From assembly GCA_934307335.1 (NCBI GenBank), contig CAKRCL010000020.1:1-26074 (forward strand): a stretch of DNA of 26,074 nt, in the 5' to 3' direction. The notes below the pieces were generated by a model. That model ran no database searches. It was not told where the DNA came from and saw only the letters and a list, made by a program, of their open reading frames with translations. The translations under genes and the position numbers were made by a program. Within the stretch, counting starts at the first letter, position 1; each line of letters starts with the position of its first letter. This DNA is from an uncultured Dorea sp. (GTDB lineage: Bacteria; Bacillota; Clostridia; Lachnospirales; Lachnospiraceae). Below are positions 16,713-23,883 of the stretch, one piece after another.

Positions 16713-18464
16713 CTAGTTAGTATACTGCATTTCAGAGTCTTTTTCAATGCCAAGATACGGGAATATATTATCAAATATATCACGAACTACCGGTGCTGCA
16801 ATGGTTCCTCCATAATATACTCCCTGCGGATTATAAATCACACACATTCCAAGAATTTCCGGATTTTCTGCCGGTGCAAATCCAATAAATGAAGAAATAT
16901 ATTTATTTGCACTTCTGGGAAGTGTCTGTGATGTTGCTGTTTTCCCGCCAATATGATATCCCTCGATTTTTGCATTTTTTCCCGACCCTTCTGATACAAC
17001 ACTTTCTAAAAGCTCCTCCATAGTCCTCGAAGTTTCTTCTGACACAATCCGTTTTCCTTCCTGATATTTTAATTCACGAAGCACGTTTCCTTCCCTGTCC
17101 AGTATCCGCACTCCAAAATGTGGCGTCACCCTCTTACCGCCATTTACCAATGCACTGACTGTCGACGCCATCTGGATCGGTGTCACTTGAAAAGACTGCC
17201 CAAAGCTCATCGTAGCAAGTTCCACCTGGCCAATATCTTCTTTCTTATGCATAATTGTACTTGCTTCTCCCGGAAGATCCACTCCAGTTTTTTCTAATAA
17301 TCCAAACTGTTCAAAATAATCACAAAATCTTTCCGCTCCAAGCCTCAGACCAATATCAATAAATACCGGATTACAAGAATTCTGAATCCCTTGTACAAAT
17401 GTTTCCGCTCCATGCCCACCTGTTTTATGGCATCTGATTTTCCGGTCTTCCACTACCCGATATCCCGGGCAGGAAAACGTATCCTTAAGTGCTACTACTC
17501 CTTCTTCCAGGCATGCCGATGCTGTAATCACTTTAAACGTAGAGCCCGGTTCATAGGTATCATTGATACATCCATTTCTCCACATCTGATTTAACGCTTC
17601 TTGTTTTTGTTCAGGCGTCAATGCATCAACTGTATCTTGATCCTTTACATTTAGCGTAAATGGATCGTTCAAATTGAATTCAGGCACATTTGCCATAGCA
17701 ATAATCTCCCCATTTTGCGGATTCATAAGTAAAATTGCCACCTTATCTGCCTGTTTTTCCTCCATGACTTTTTCCGCCATCTGTTGTGTATACATCTGAA
17801 TGTTGTAATCCAGACTGATTTGAAGTGTCTTTCCGGCGATTGGTTCTATCCTATCTTCAGCAATTCCAGAAAGTTCAATTCCCCTTGCATCTGTAGTTGT
17901 CAAAATCCGTCCATTCGTCCCTTTCAGATAATCTTCATATTTTACTTCTAGACCAATGATTCCTTGATTATCTCCACCTGTAAACCCCAAAACCTTCGAT
18001 GCAAGCTCTCGATATGGATAAAATCTTTTGAAATCTTCATCTACTTTTACTCCTGCAAGCTCCATTTCTCGAATTTTATCTCCGATCTCTTTGTCTACAT
18101 TCGTTCTAATACGTTCCATCGAAGATACTTTCTCTACCTTTTTTCGAACTTTCTCCTCATCCATTTCCAGACACTCACTCAACTTTTGAATCACTAACTC
18201 TGGATTTTCAATCTGACTATGAATAACAGAAATTGTACACACCGTACGATTTGTAGCCAAAATTGTCCCCTTTGTATCTATAATTTCCCCTCTGGCAGCC
18301 TTTATTTCCCGTTCCCTTTCATGAAGATCTTCCGCTTTTTTCTGGTAATATTCTGCATCAAAAATCATCAGATATACCATACGCCCAATCAGACCAGTTA
18401 TCATTAGAAAAGCCGCTAAAAATACAATCATAATTTTTCTTTTATTGTATGTCTTGTTTCTCAA
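16713..18464 (-). CDS. Class B penicillin-binding protein (FtsI/SpoVD-like), second of a tandem pair
   Basis: A septal or sporulation transpeptidase with one N-terminal transmembrane helix (about 13-33), a PBP dimerisation domain (ARGEIIDTKGTILATN onward) and a transpeptidase domain. Active-site motifs are STFK (Ser308, Lys311), SCN (Ser363) and, unusually, KTA at 508-510 where KTG is expected. No PASTA domain is present. The start is read as TTG at 18464, 9 nt after GAGG, giving 583 residues; an upstream in-frame TTG at 18497 has no ribosome-binding site. That GAGG lies in the 3' arm of a terminator-like hairpin (18468-18520). The gene is between another class B PBP and mraY. By analogy with Bacillus, one of the pair is probably divisional and the other SpoVD-like; I cannot say firmly which. 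Confidence 0.92.
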   Translation of the reverse strand: MRNKTYNKRKIMIVFLAAFLMITGLIGRMVYLMIFDAEYYQKKAEDLHEREREIKAARGEIIDTKGTILATNRTVCTISVIHSQIENPELVIQKLSECLEMDEEKVRKKVEKVSSMERIRTNVDKEIGDKIREMELAGVKVDEDFKRFYPYRELASKVLGFTGGDNQGIIGLEVKYEDYLKGTNGRILTTTDARGIELSGIAEDRIEPIAGKTLQISLDYNIQMYTQQMAEKVMEEKQADKVAILLMNPQNGEIIAMANVPEFNLNDPFTLNVKDQDTVDALTPEQKQEALNQMWRNGCINDTYEPGSTFKVITASACLEEGVVALKDTFSCPGYRVVEDRKIRCHKTGGHGAETFVQGIQNSCNPVFIDIGLRLGAERFCDYFEQFGLLEKTGVDLPGEASTIMHKKEDIGQVELATMSFGQSFQVTPIQMASTVSALVNGGKRVTPHFGVRILDREGNVLRELKYQEGKRIVSEETSRTMEELLESVVSEGSGKNAKIEGYHIGGKTATSQTLPRSANKYISSFIGFAPAENPEILGMCVIYNPQGVYYGGTIAAPVVRDIFDNIFPYLGIEKDSEMQYTN

Positions 18465-18467
18465 TAT

Positions 18468-18520
18468 AAAAAACCTCAGAAGCGCTATTTTTATCAATTT
18501 ATTATCACACTTCTGAGGTT
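18468..18520 (-). promoter_or_regulatory. Terminator-like hairpin enclosing the ribosome-binding site of the second PBP gene
   Basis: A perfect 11-bp stem pairs 18510-18520 with 18472-18482 across a 27-nt loop, followed on the minus strand by a T-run (18473-18468, partly in the stem). The 3' arm contains CTGAGG, the only good Shine-Dalgarno for the TTG start at 18464. The same structure could terminate transcription between the two PBP genes and mask translation initiation of the second. It starts 20 nt after the upstream PBP stop. Confidence 0.65.
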
Positions 18521-18539
18521 ATTCATTTGTTTTGTGTCT

Positions 18540-20423
18540 TTAATTTTCTGAATCTGTATTATCTGTTGTGTCTTTAGATTTAGCAGTCGAATCTACAGCA
18601 TCTACTGATTTTTCTACACCTAAATATGGGAAAATCTCTGTCATGATCTGTGATGCCATAGTTGTTGCCAACTTACTATTTGCCTGATTATCTACATTTG
18701 GCTCATCAATCACAACATAGACCATAACCTGTGGGTTCTCCTGTGGCGCATATCCAATAAAAGATACTAAATATTTGCCATTTCCTCTTGGCAGTTTTTC
18801 CGCAGTACCCGTTTTTCCACCAACGTCATATCCTTCCACAGCCGCCGTCTTAGCGGTTCCTTCTTCCACAACTCCAAGCATATAATCTTTAATAATGTCA
18901 CTTGTCTCTTTAGAAATCGTATGCCTTACAAGAATCGGATCTTTATTCTCAGTCACATTTCCATTTTCATCTCGAATCTGTTTTACAACGTGCGGCTCAT
19001 AATAATTGCCTCCATTAATAAGCGAACAAAAAGATGCTGCCAGTTGAGTCATAGTCACATTGAAGTTCTGTCCAAAAGCATTCGTGGCAAGACTGGCTGT
19101 ATCCATATTATCTAAGGAATACAAAAGTCCGGAAGCCTCTCCCGGAAGATCAATTCCAGTAGACTGTCCAAATCCAAATAACTGTTGATATCTTACAAAC
19201 TGCTCTTTTCCGATTGCCTCACCAATCTGCATCATTGCAACATTACAGGAATTTTCCAACGCCTCCTTCAACGTTTGTGCACCATGTCCATCACGATTAC
19301 TACAATGAATGTCATGATCTCCCACATGAAGTACACCATTACAAACATAATTCTCATTTCCCGTTAGAACTCCAAGATCTAATCCTTCCGACATGGTAAA
19401 TGGTTTAAATGTAGAACCCGGCTCATATCCACTGCTGATGCAGAAGTTATTCCACAATGAATTCAACTCTTTCACCTTATCTTCATCAGACAAAACTGCC
19501 ATTTCTTCTTCTGTATGAAATTTAGTCAGATCTCTTGGATTATTTAAATCATAATTCGGGTATGACGCCTCCGCAAGGATCTCTCCATTTTGCGGATTCA
19601 TAACCATAACCGCCGTATTTTTACTTCCAAGTGTTGTACCGGAACTATGTTCCTCATTAAATTGCGTAATATATTTTTCTACAATACTTTGTACTTGAAG
19701 ATCGATTGTAGACACTATCGTATCTCCATTCTGAGCCTCTTTTACAGTTTTTTCATAAGAAGAATCTTCACCCAGATATCCATATTCTCTTCCATCTGTT
19801 CCATTTAAAATAGAATTATACGAAGCTTCTATTCCATTGCTTCCTACATTCCCTGATACCGTAAATCCAATCACATCACTGGCCAGTGTATTGTACGGAT
19901 AAGTTCTTACATAATCTTCCTCCAGCCAGATTCCATTTACATTAGGGTAGTTCTCATTATCCTCATCTATTTTTTCAAATTCCTGTGCTTTTTCATAGCT
20001 GATGCCTTTTTTTATGATTAAATAGCGACTATTCGGATTAGCTTCCACCTGTTCTTCTATATCACTTTTAGCTAATCCAAAACAATCCACCAGCACTTGA
20101 ATGGTTGGCTTCACATATTTTTCATCACTATTCATGACTTTTGCATCCAAAATCACATTGTATACTCTCTGGCTTGTTGCAAGCTTTGTACCGTTACGGT
20201 CTACAATATCTCCTCGCTTAAACGGAATCGTCCTGCTTTGATATTGCTGTTGATCCAAAACAATTTTTGAATATTTATCTCCGCTTGATGCATTAATATA
20301 AGTAATTCTTCCTACCAATAAAGCAAAAGCCAGTACAATACCCACGAAGAGTAATACCAGCTTTTTTTGCATAAGTTTTGTAAACTTTCCTCGAAATTTA
20401 TTTTTCCTTGGTCTTCTTGCCAT
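18540..20423 (-). CDS. Class B penicillin-binding protein (FtsI/PBP2B-like), first of a tandem pair
   Basis: A septal DD-transpeptidase that cross-links peptidoglycan made by a SEDS partner. The 627 residues have a basic N-terminal tail, a transmembrane helix (about 21-43), a dimerisation domain (KRGDIVDRNGTKLATS) and a transpeptidase domain with canonical motifs STFK (Ser337, Lys340), SCN (Ser392, Asn394) and KTGT (Lys537). The C-terminal tail is a Ser/Thr/Asp-rich low-complexity stretch, with no PASTA repeats. The ATG at 20423 has AGGTGG 4 nt upstream and is 8 nt after the ftsL stop. Position directly behind ftsL is that of pbpB/ftsI, so this is the better candidate for the vegetative division enzyme; a SpoVD role is the alternative. 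Confidence 0.94.
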   Translation of the reverse strand: MARRPRKNKFRGKFTKLMQKKLVLLFVGIVLAFALLVGRITYINASSGDKYSKIVLDQQQYQSRTIPFKRGDIVDRNGTKLATSQRVYNVILDAKVMNSDEKYVKPTIQVLVDCFGLAKSDIEEQVEANPNSRYLIIKKGISYEKAQEFEKIDEDNENYPNVNGIWLEEDYVRTYPYNTLASDVIGFTVSGNVGSNGIEASYNSILNGTDGREYGYLGEDSSYEKTVKEAQNGDTIVSTIDLQVQSIVEKYITQFNEEHSSGTTLGSKNTAVMVMNPQNGEILAEASYPNYDLNNPRDLTKFHTEEEMAVLSDEDKVKELNSLWNNFCISSGYEPGSTFKPFTMSEGLDLGVLTGNENYVCNGVLHVGDHDIHCSNRDGHGAQTLKEALENSCNVAMMQIGEAIGKEQFVRYQQLFGFGQSTGIDLPGEASGLLYSLDNMDTASLATNAFGQNFNVTMTQLAASFCSLINGGNYYEPHVVKQIRDENGNVTENKDPILVRHTISKETSDIIKDYMLGVVEEGTAKTAAVEGYDVGGKTGTAEKLPRGNGKYLVSFIGYAPQENPQVMVYVVIDEPNVDNQANSKLATTMASQIMTEIFPYLGVEKSVDAVDSTAKSKDTTDNTDSEN

Positions 20424-20431
20424 TCTACCAC

Positions 20432-20962
20432 CTATTTCGCGTTCTTATCAGACTGAGCAAGCACCCCATCTTCCGGAATTCCTTCATACTGCTTTACGTA
20501 ATCGCCTGAAGGGCTGTCATATTCAATCACCTGATCCGAGGTTGCATAAACCATCCCAAGTTCATTCATTGCTTTTTCTCTGATTTCATCTAAATTCACA
20601 GAATCCACCACAGAATTATACCTTGTGTTATTTTCCTCTTTCAGATTTGCAAGTTCTTTTTGCATAGAGCTTACTTTCTTTGAATGACTCGTAATCCTTG
20701 ACTGCATCTGCACATAATTCACGCACAGAATCAGTGCAAAAATTGCTGCCACCGCAAGAAATGTCACATAAGCCCGGTTCATTCCCAAAGCTTTTTTTCT
20801 ATTGTGCTTAACTTGTCTGCTGACATTCTTATTCCTCTGCGGAGCTCGCTCACGTCTCTCCGGCTCATATGATGGCTTTGTCACTACGTTACCATACACA
20901 TACTGCTGTCTTGCTCTGTTCTCTCTATTCTTTTGTGTATGCACGGCTCGTCCCGTTGCCAT
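20432..20962 (-). CDS. ftsL: FtsL-like cell division protein
   Basis: A bitopic divisome protein that pairs with a DivIC/FtsB partner through a coiled coil. The 176 residues comprise a long, very basic cytoplasmic tail (about 1-60, rich in Arg/Lys/Asn/Gln), one transmembrane helix (about 63-84, AYVTFLAVAAIFALILCV), a heptad-type coiled coil (about 85-115, SKKVSSMQKELANLKEENN) and a NLDEIREKAMNELGM segment typical of the FtsL/DivIC family. The ATG at 20962 is 6 nt after GAGGTG; an in-frame ATG at 20980 with weaker GGTGG is possible. Sequence alone does not separate FtsL from DivIC-type septum initiators; the place between rsmH and a PBP gene decides for FtsL. Confidence 0.88.
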   Translation of the reverse strand: MATGRAVHTQKNRENRARQQYVYGNVVTKPSYEPERRERAPQRNKNVSRQVKHNRKKALGMNRAYVTFLAVAAIFALILCVNYVQMQSRITSHSKKVSSMQKELANLKEENNTRYNSVVDSVNLDEIREKAMNELGMVYATSDQVIEYDSPSGDYVKQYEGIPEDGVLAQSDKNAK

Positions 20963-20993
20963 AATACTCACCTCAATCATCTATCCACCAATT

Positions 20994-21929
20994 TTAACAA
21001 TGTTCAAAAATACGAAGTTTCGCACTTTTAGATCTGCTGTTCCACTCAAGTTCTTCTTCACTTGGTAAAATCGGTTTCTTTGTTATAATACTCCCTTTTG
21101 ATTTTTTTCCACATACACAGACCGGAAAATCCGGTGGACAGGTACATGGATTCTCATTCTTCCGGAATGAACTCTTAACAATTCGATCTTCCAGCGAATG
21201 AAATGTAATAATACAAAATCTTCCTCCGGGATTCAACAGATCAATCATGTCATCCAGTGAATCACGAAGCACATCAAGCTCCCTGTTAAGCTCAATGCGA
21301 ATTGCCTGAAACGTCCTTTTTGCAGGATGTCCAGATTTTTTCTGATACTTCATTGGAATTGACGCACGTATAATCTCCGACAATTCCCCTGTAGTCTCCA
21401 CAGGCTTCACCGCTCTCGCCTGCACAATGTGCTTAGCAATGTTCTTCGCAAACTTGTCCTCCCCATAGTCACGAATCACTCGGTAAAGATCTGCTTCTGT
21501 GTAGTCATTGACGATGTCTCTGGCCGTCATCTTCTGACGTGTATCCATTCTCATATCCAGAGGTGCATCTTCTCGATAGGAGAATCCTCGTTCTGCCGTA
21601 TCCAGCTGATATGATGATACGCCCAGATCAAGTACAATCCCATCTACCTTGTCAATTCCTAGTTCATGGAGCCTCGACTTCATATCACAATAGTTGCTCC
21701 TTACTATTGTAACTTTCTCCCCGAAGTCTTTTAATCGGGCACTTGCAGCTTCAATAGCTGCTGCGTCCTGGTCTATTCCTATAATACTCCCCTTTTCTCC
21801 AAGGCGTCTGCACACTTCATATGCATGTCCGCCTCCACCGAGCGTTCCATCTACATAGATACCGTTCGGTTTGATGTTCAGTCCGTCAATTGTCTCATTT
21901 AATAATACTGATTTGTGTTTGAATTCCAT
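20994..21929 (-). CDS. rsmH: 16S rRNA (cytosine-1402-N4)-methyltransferase RsmH
   Basis: RsmH (MraW) methylates N4 of C1402 in the decoding centre of 16S rRNA using S-adenosylmethionine. The 311 residues begin [16 protein letters not shown] and carry the SAM-binding [12 protein letters not shown] near 25-36, the IGIDQD loop, [15 protein letters not shown], the helical insert domain with [13 protein letters not shown], and [15 protein letters not shown]. The C-terminal part has a Cys-rich segment ([15 protein letters not shown]), which is usual in Firmicutes members. The ATG at 21929 follows GGGAG by 5 nt. It lies 11 nt after the mraZ stop, the invariant second place in dcw clusters. Confidence 0.98.
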   Translation of the reverse strand: MEFKHKSVLLNETIDGLNIKPNGIYVDGTLGGGGHAYEVCRRLGEKGSIIGIDQDAAAIEAASARLKDFGEKVTIVRSNYCDMKSRLHELGIDKVDGIVLDLGVSSYQLDTAERGFSYREDAPLDMRMDTRQKMTARDIVNDYTEADLYRVIRDYGEDKFAKNIAKHIVQARAVKPVETTGELSEIIRASIPMKYQKKSGHPAKRTFQAIRIELNRELDVLRDSLDDMIDLLNPGGRFCIITFHSLEDRIVKSSFRKNENPCTCPPDFPVCVCGKKSKGSIITKKPILPSEEELEWNSRSKSAKLRIFEHC

Positions 21930-21940
21930 ATCTTCTCCCT

Positions 21941-22381
21941 CTAGATACTGAACCCGCTTGCTTCCATATCCGATGCAATCTCTTCAATGTTAAGCTCCAC
22001 TTCAGCATTCTTTTCATCCCATCTGGCCTTGTCCCATATCTCGGCACGCTTCCCCATACCGACAAACACAACTTCTTTATCAAGTTTTGCATAGGTTCTA
22101 AGCACAGAAGGAATCAGAGTACGACCTTGTTTATCAAGTTCGCCGTCTGCTGCGCTTCCCTGAAAGAAATAGGCAAAAGCGCGGGCTTTCTTATCTGTAG
22201 TGGTCGGTAATGCATTGAGTTTCTTCTCGAAGTCGTTCCATTCATCTTCCGGATATACATAAAGGCAATTTTCCATTCCTTTTGTTATGACGAAATTCTC
22301 CCCTAGATCGTCACGAAACTTTGCAGGAATGATCAATCTTCCCTTTGCGTCAATATTATGACTGTACTCTCCTTTCAACAT
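21941..22381 (-). CDS. mraZ: Transcriptional regulator MraZ
   Basis: MraZ is a ring-forming DNA-binding protein that autoregulates the dcw promoter. The 146 residues contain two SpoVT-AbrB-type swapped-hairpin domains: [21 protein letters not shown] near the N-terminus and [20 protein letters not shown] near 80-100, each with the DxxGR core. The ATG at 22381 is 5 nt after AAGGTGA and gives the standard start MLKGEYSH; an in-frame GTG at 22390 is rejected because it lies in the ribosome-binding region. A phased array of CCACT boxes on the plus strand (GTGG-type on the minus strand) and a sigma-A promoter lie directly upstream. Confidence 0.97.
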   Translation of the reverse strand: MLKGEYSHNIDAKGRLIIPAKFRDDLGENFVITKGMENCLYVYPEDEWNDFEKKLNALPTTTDKKARAFAYFFQGSAADGELDKQGRTLIPSVLRTYAKLDKEVVFVGMGKRAEIWDKARWDEKNAEVELNIEEIASDMEASGFSI

Positions 22382-22420
22382 GAAACTCACCTTCTCTCAC
22401 CAGTCATGGGAACATCTCTT

Positions 22421-22490
22421 CACTTTCCCACCACTTTGTACCACTCATCACCACTTTCTACCACTTGAAACCATTGTAAAACACTTTTCA
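22421..22490 (-). promoter_or_regulatory. MraZ operator: 10-bp-phased box array
   Basis: On the plus strand CCACT begins exactly at 22431, 22441, 22451 and 22461, with degenerate units at 22421 (CACTTT), 22471 (CCATT) and 22481 (ACACTTTT); on the minus strand each box reads AGTGG(T). Published MraZ operators are GTGG/TGGG-type repeats with one-helical-turn spacing upstream of mraZ, so this array fits autoregulation. It covers the -10 and the region downstream of the promoter at 22473-22501, which suggests repression. Confidence 0.85.
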
Positions 22491-22501
22491 TCCTATTTCA
22501 A
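22473..22501 (-). promoter_or_regulatory. Sigma-A promoter of the dcw cluster
   Basis: Minus-strand TTGAAA (22496-22501), a 17-nt spacer and TACAAT (22473-22478). It follows the terminator at 22523-22553 by about 20 nt and overlaps the MraZ box array, giving a leader of roughly 85 nt before mraZ. Confidence 0.75.
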
Positions 22502-22522
22502 GCACTTTTTCCTTATTTGCAT

Positions 22523-22553
22523 AAAAAAAGAGAACCGAATTTCTTCAGTTCTC
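22523..22553 (-). terminator. Intrinsic terminator between the small membrane protein gene and mraZ
   Basis: A 10-bp stem (22544-22553 with 22530-22539, one G-U wobble in the minus-strand RNA) and a GAAA tetraloop are followed by seven Ts (22529-22523). It isolates the dcw promoter from upstream transcription. Confidence 0.9.
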
Positions 22554-22606
22554 CACTTTTTCTTTTTATTATGTAATTTCAATCTTATCAGTATATGTAT
22601 GTTTTT

Positions 22607-22867
22607 CTACTGTGCATTTGTTGCTGCAGCGGCAGTTGCGATTTCCTGATTAAATGTATCAATGGACTGATAATTTACTTTTGCTTCTTTTACCGGCCTG
22701 CTGGACTCATACATATTATACGCAGAATATCCAATCCAAAATACAAGCGCAATTGCAACAAGTCCTACTACACATTTACGCAATTTATTTGCAATTTTCT
22801 CCCTGCGCATGATTTTTTTTCTATTTGCTTTTTCTTCTTTATATCTATCCACTTTTGCCTGGCTCAT
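22607..22867 (-). CDS. Small single-pass membrane protein of unknown function
   Basis: An 86-residue protein: a strongly basic N-terminal half (1-31, many Lys/Arg with a helical pattern), one transmembrane helix (about 32-50, KCVVGLVAIALVFWIGYSAY) and a short outer tail of about 35 residues ending in an Ala/Thr-rich stretch. The Lys/Arg-rich side predicts the N-terminus in the cytoplasm. The ATG at 22867 has AAGGAG 9 nt upstream. It is bracketed by its own candidate promoter (22902-22930) and terminator (22523-22553), so it can be a monocistronic transcript just before the dcw cluster. The architecture recalls small divisome proteins, but there is no recognised domain and I assign no function. 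Confidence 0.82.
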   Translation of the reverse strand: MSQAKVDRYKEEKANRKKIMRREKIANKLRKCVVGLVAIALVFWIGYSAYNMYESSRPVKEAKVNYQSIDTFNQEIATAAAATNAQ

Positions 22868-22901
22868 ACTTCAATGCTCCTTGTTTATATTCACTTTTAT
22901 T

Positions 22902-22930
22902 ATTGTAGCACAACCAAAGCATTTATACAA
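22902..22930 (-). promoter_or_regulatory. Candidate sigma-A promoter of the small membrane protein gene
   Basis: Minus-strand TTGTAT (22925-22930) and TACAAT (22902-22907) are 17 nt apart; the -35 overlaps the degV stop codon. The gene's ATG is 35 nt downstream of the -10. Confidence 0.55.
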
Positions 22931-23762
22931 CTACTATTACACCGCCATCATTCGCATACATGCTACTGATTCCAGCTGTATCCAAAACCAGCACATCTTT
23001 AAAATTCTCTTTCTTTAACAAAAGTTCTTTCAAATCCTCTGCACGTTTCGGACAATTGCAGTGCGAAATAGCCAATATCTTATCCTGTGGATCCACCACT
23101 TCAGCTACTATGCTTTCTGCCATTTTATTCAGCGCCTTTTTCATACCTCGTCCCTGACCAAGCTGATAAATCATTCCTTCCGGCGTCGATCCCATCACAG
23201 GCTTTATGTTCAACGCAGTTGCAACAAGTGCTTTGATTCCGGTCAGGCGCCCATTCTTCCTTAATGTATCCAATGTCTCCAGCACAAAATATGTATGCTG
23301 GGATTCTATATACGCTTCCACATTCTCCACAACCTGTTCAAATGTCATTCCTTGTTCTTCGCATTCACGAATTTTAAGGCCAATCAGTGTCTCTCCAATA
23401 GATGCTGAACGTGAATTAAATACATATATTTCTTTTTCTCCATATTCTTCATGATACAGATTCATACCCAAAACTGCACTATTATAAGAACCACTTAATT
23501 CTGCTGATAATGTAACCGCATATACGTGATCTGCATCACAATGATACTTTTCCATATACTTTTCCGGCGACGGACAAGAAGACTTCGGACATTCCGGTGC
23601 CTCTGCCACATACTTTAAAAATTGCTTCTGATCAAATGACTCATCATCCACAATATGATGCCCATCAACTTCTATTGTAAGAGAAGCCGTCTCGAATTTA
23701 CCTGAGGCTTTCATCTCCGCCGTCAGCTCTCCACAGCTATCTATAATTACTTTATAACTCAT
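22923..23762 (-). CDS. DegV family fatty-acid-binding protein
   Basis: DegV (FakB-like) proteins hold a fatty acid in a buried pocket; some present it to the kinase FakA for phosphorylation and entry into phospholipid synthesis. The 279 residues show the two-domain DegV layout: YKVIIDSCGELT at the start, the SSCPSPEKY loop at 61-69, TLSAELSGSYNSA at 84-96 around the fatty-acid site, LDTLRKNGRL and the LNIKPVM segment. The ATG at 23762 is chosen because GGAGG lies 5 nt upstream and family members start MSYKVIIDS; the in-frame ATG at 23783 has no ribosome-binding site. No FakA gene is near, so the ligand partner is unknown. A nested palindromic region precedes the gene. Confidence 0.95.
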   Translation of the reverse strand: MSYKVIIDSCGELTAEMKASGKFETASLTIEVDGHHIVDDESFDQKQFLKYVAEAPECPKSSCPSPEKYMEKYHCDADHVYAVTLSAELSGSYNSAVLGMNLYHEEYGEKEIYVFNSRSASIGETLIGLKIRECEEQGMTFEQVVENVEAYIESQHTYFVLETLDTLRKNGRLTGIKALVATALNIKPVMGSTPEGMIYQLGQGRGMKKALNKMAESIVAEVVDPQDKILAISHCNCPKRAEDLKELLLKKENFKDVLVLDTAGISSMYANDGGVIVVV

Positions 23763-23812
23763 ACTTGCCTCCCGACTCGCCATCTCACGAATATATCAAA
23801 GACGCGTGTTCA

Positions 23813-23871
23813 TTTCTATTATATGTAGTTTCTATTACTACATTAGTAATATAGCACATTTATAATAGAAA
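23813..23871. repeat. Nested inverted repeats in the ftsW2-degV gap
   Basis: An outer perfect 11-bp inverted repeat (23813-23823 with 23861-23871, TTTCTATTATA) encloses a separate palindrome with 8-bp arms and a 3-nt centre (23833-23851, TATTACTA / TAGTAATA). The outer arms read TATAAT on one strand or the other, so they also look like -10 elements. The inner palindrome has the size and symmetry of a dimeric repressor operator. No U-tract fits a terminator for the upstream gene. Confidence 0.7.
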
Positions 23872-23883
23872 GAAAAGGCATTT

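Noticed and set aside
18465..18497. Eleven-codon upstream extension of the second PBP starting at TTG 18497
   Set aside because: No Shine-Dalgarno precedes it and it lies in the hairpin loop, whereas GAGG is correctly spaced before TTG 18464.
22421..22490. CRISPR-like or satellite repeat
   Set aside because: The unit is only 10 bp with no spacers, and its place over the mraZ promoter is explained by MraZ binding.
22380..23018. Plus-strand ORFs of 69-124 codons over the mraZ upstream region and the small membrane protein gene
   Set aside because: They read through a terminator, the MraZ array and an opposing gene with good start signals; Phe/Cys/Ile-rich composition marks them as shadows.
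23833..23871. Terminator for the second SEDS gene
   Set aside because: The stems are AT-only or nearly so and no T-run follows in the direction of transcription.
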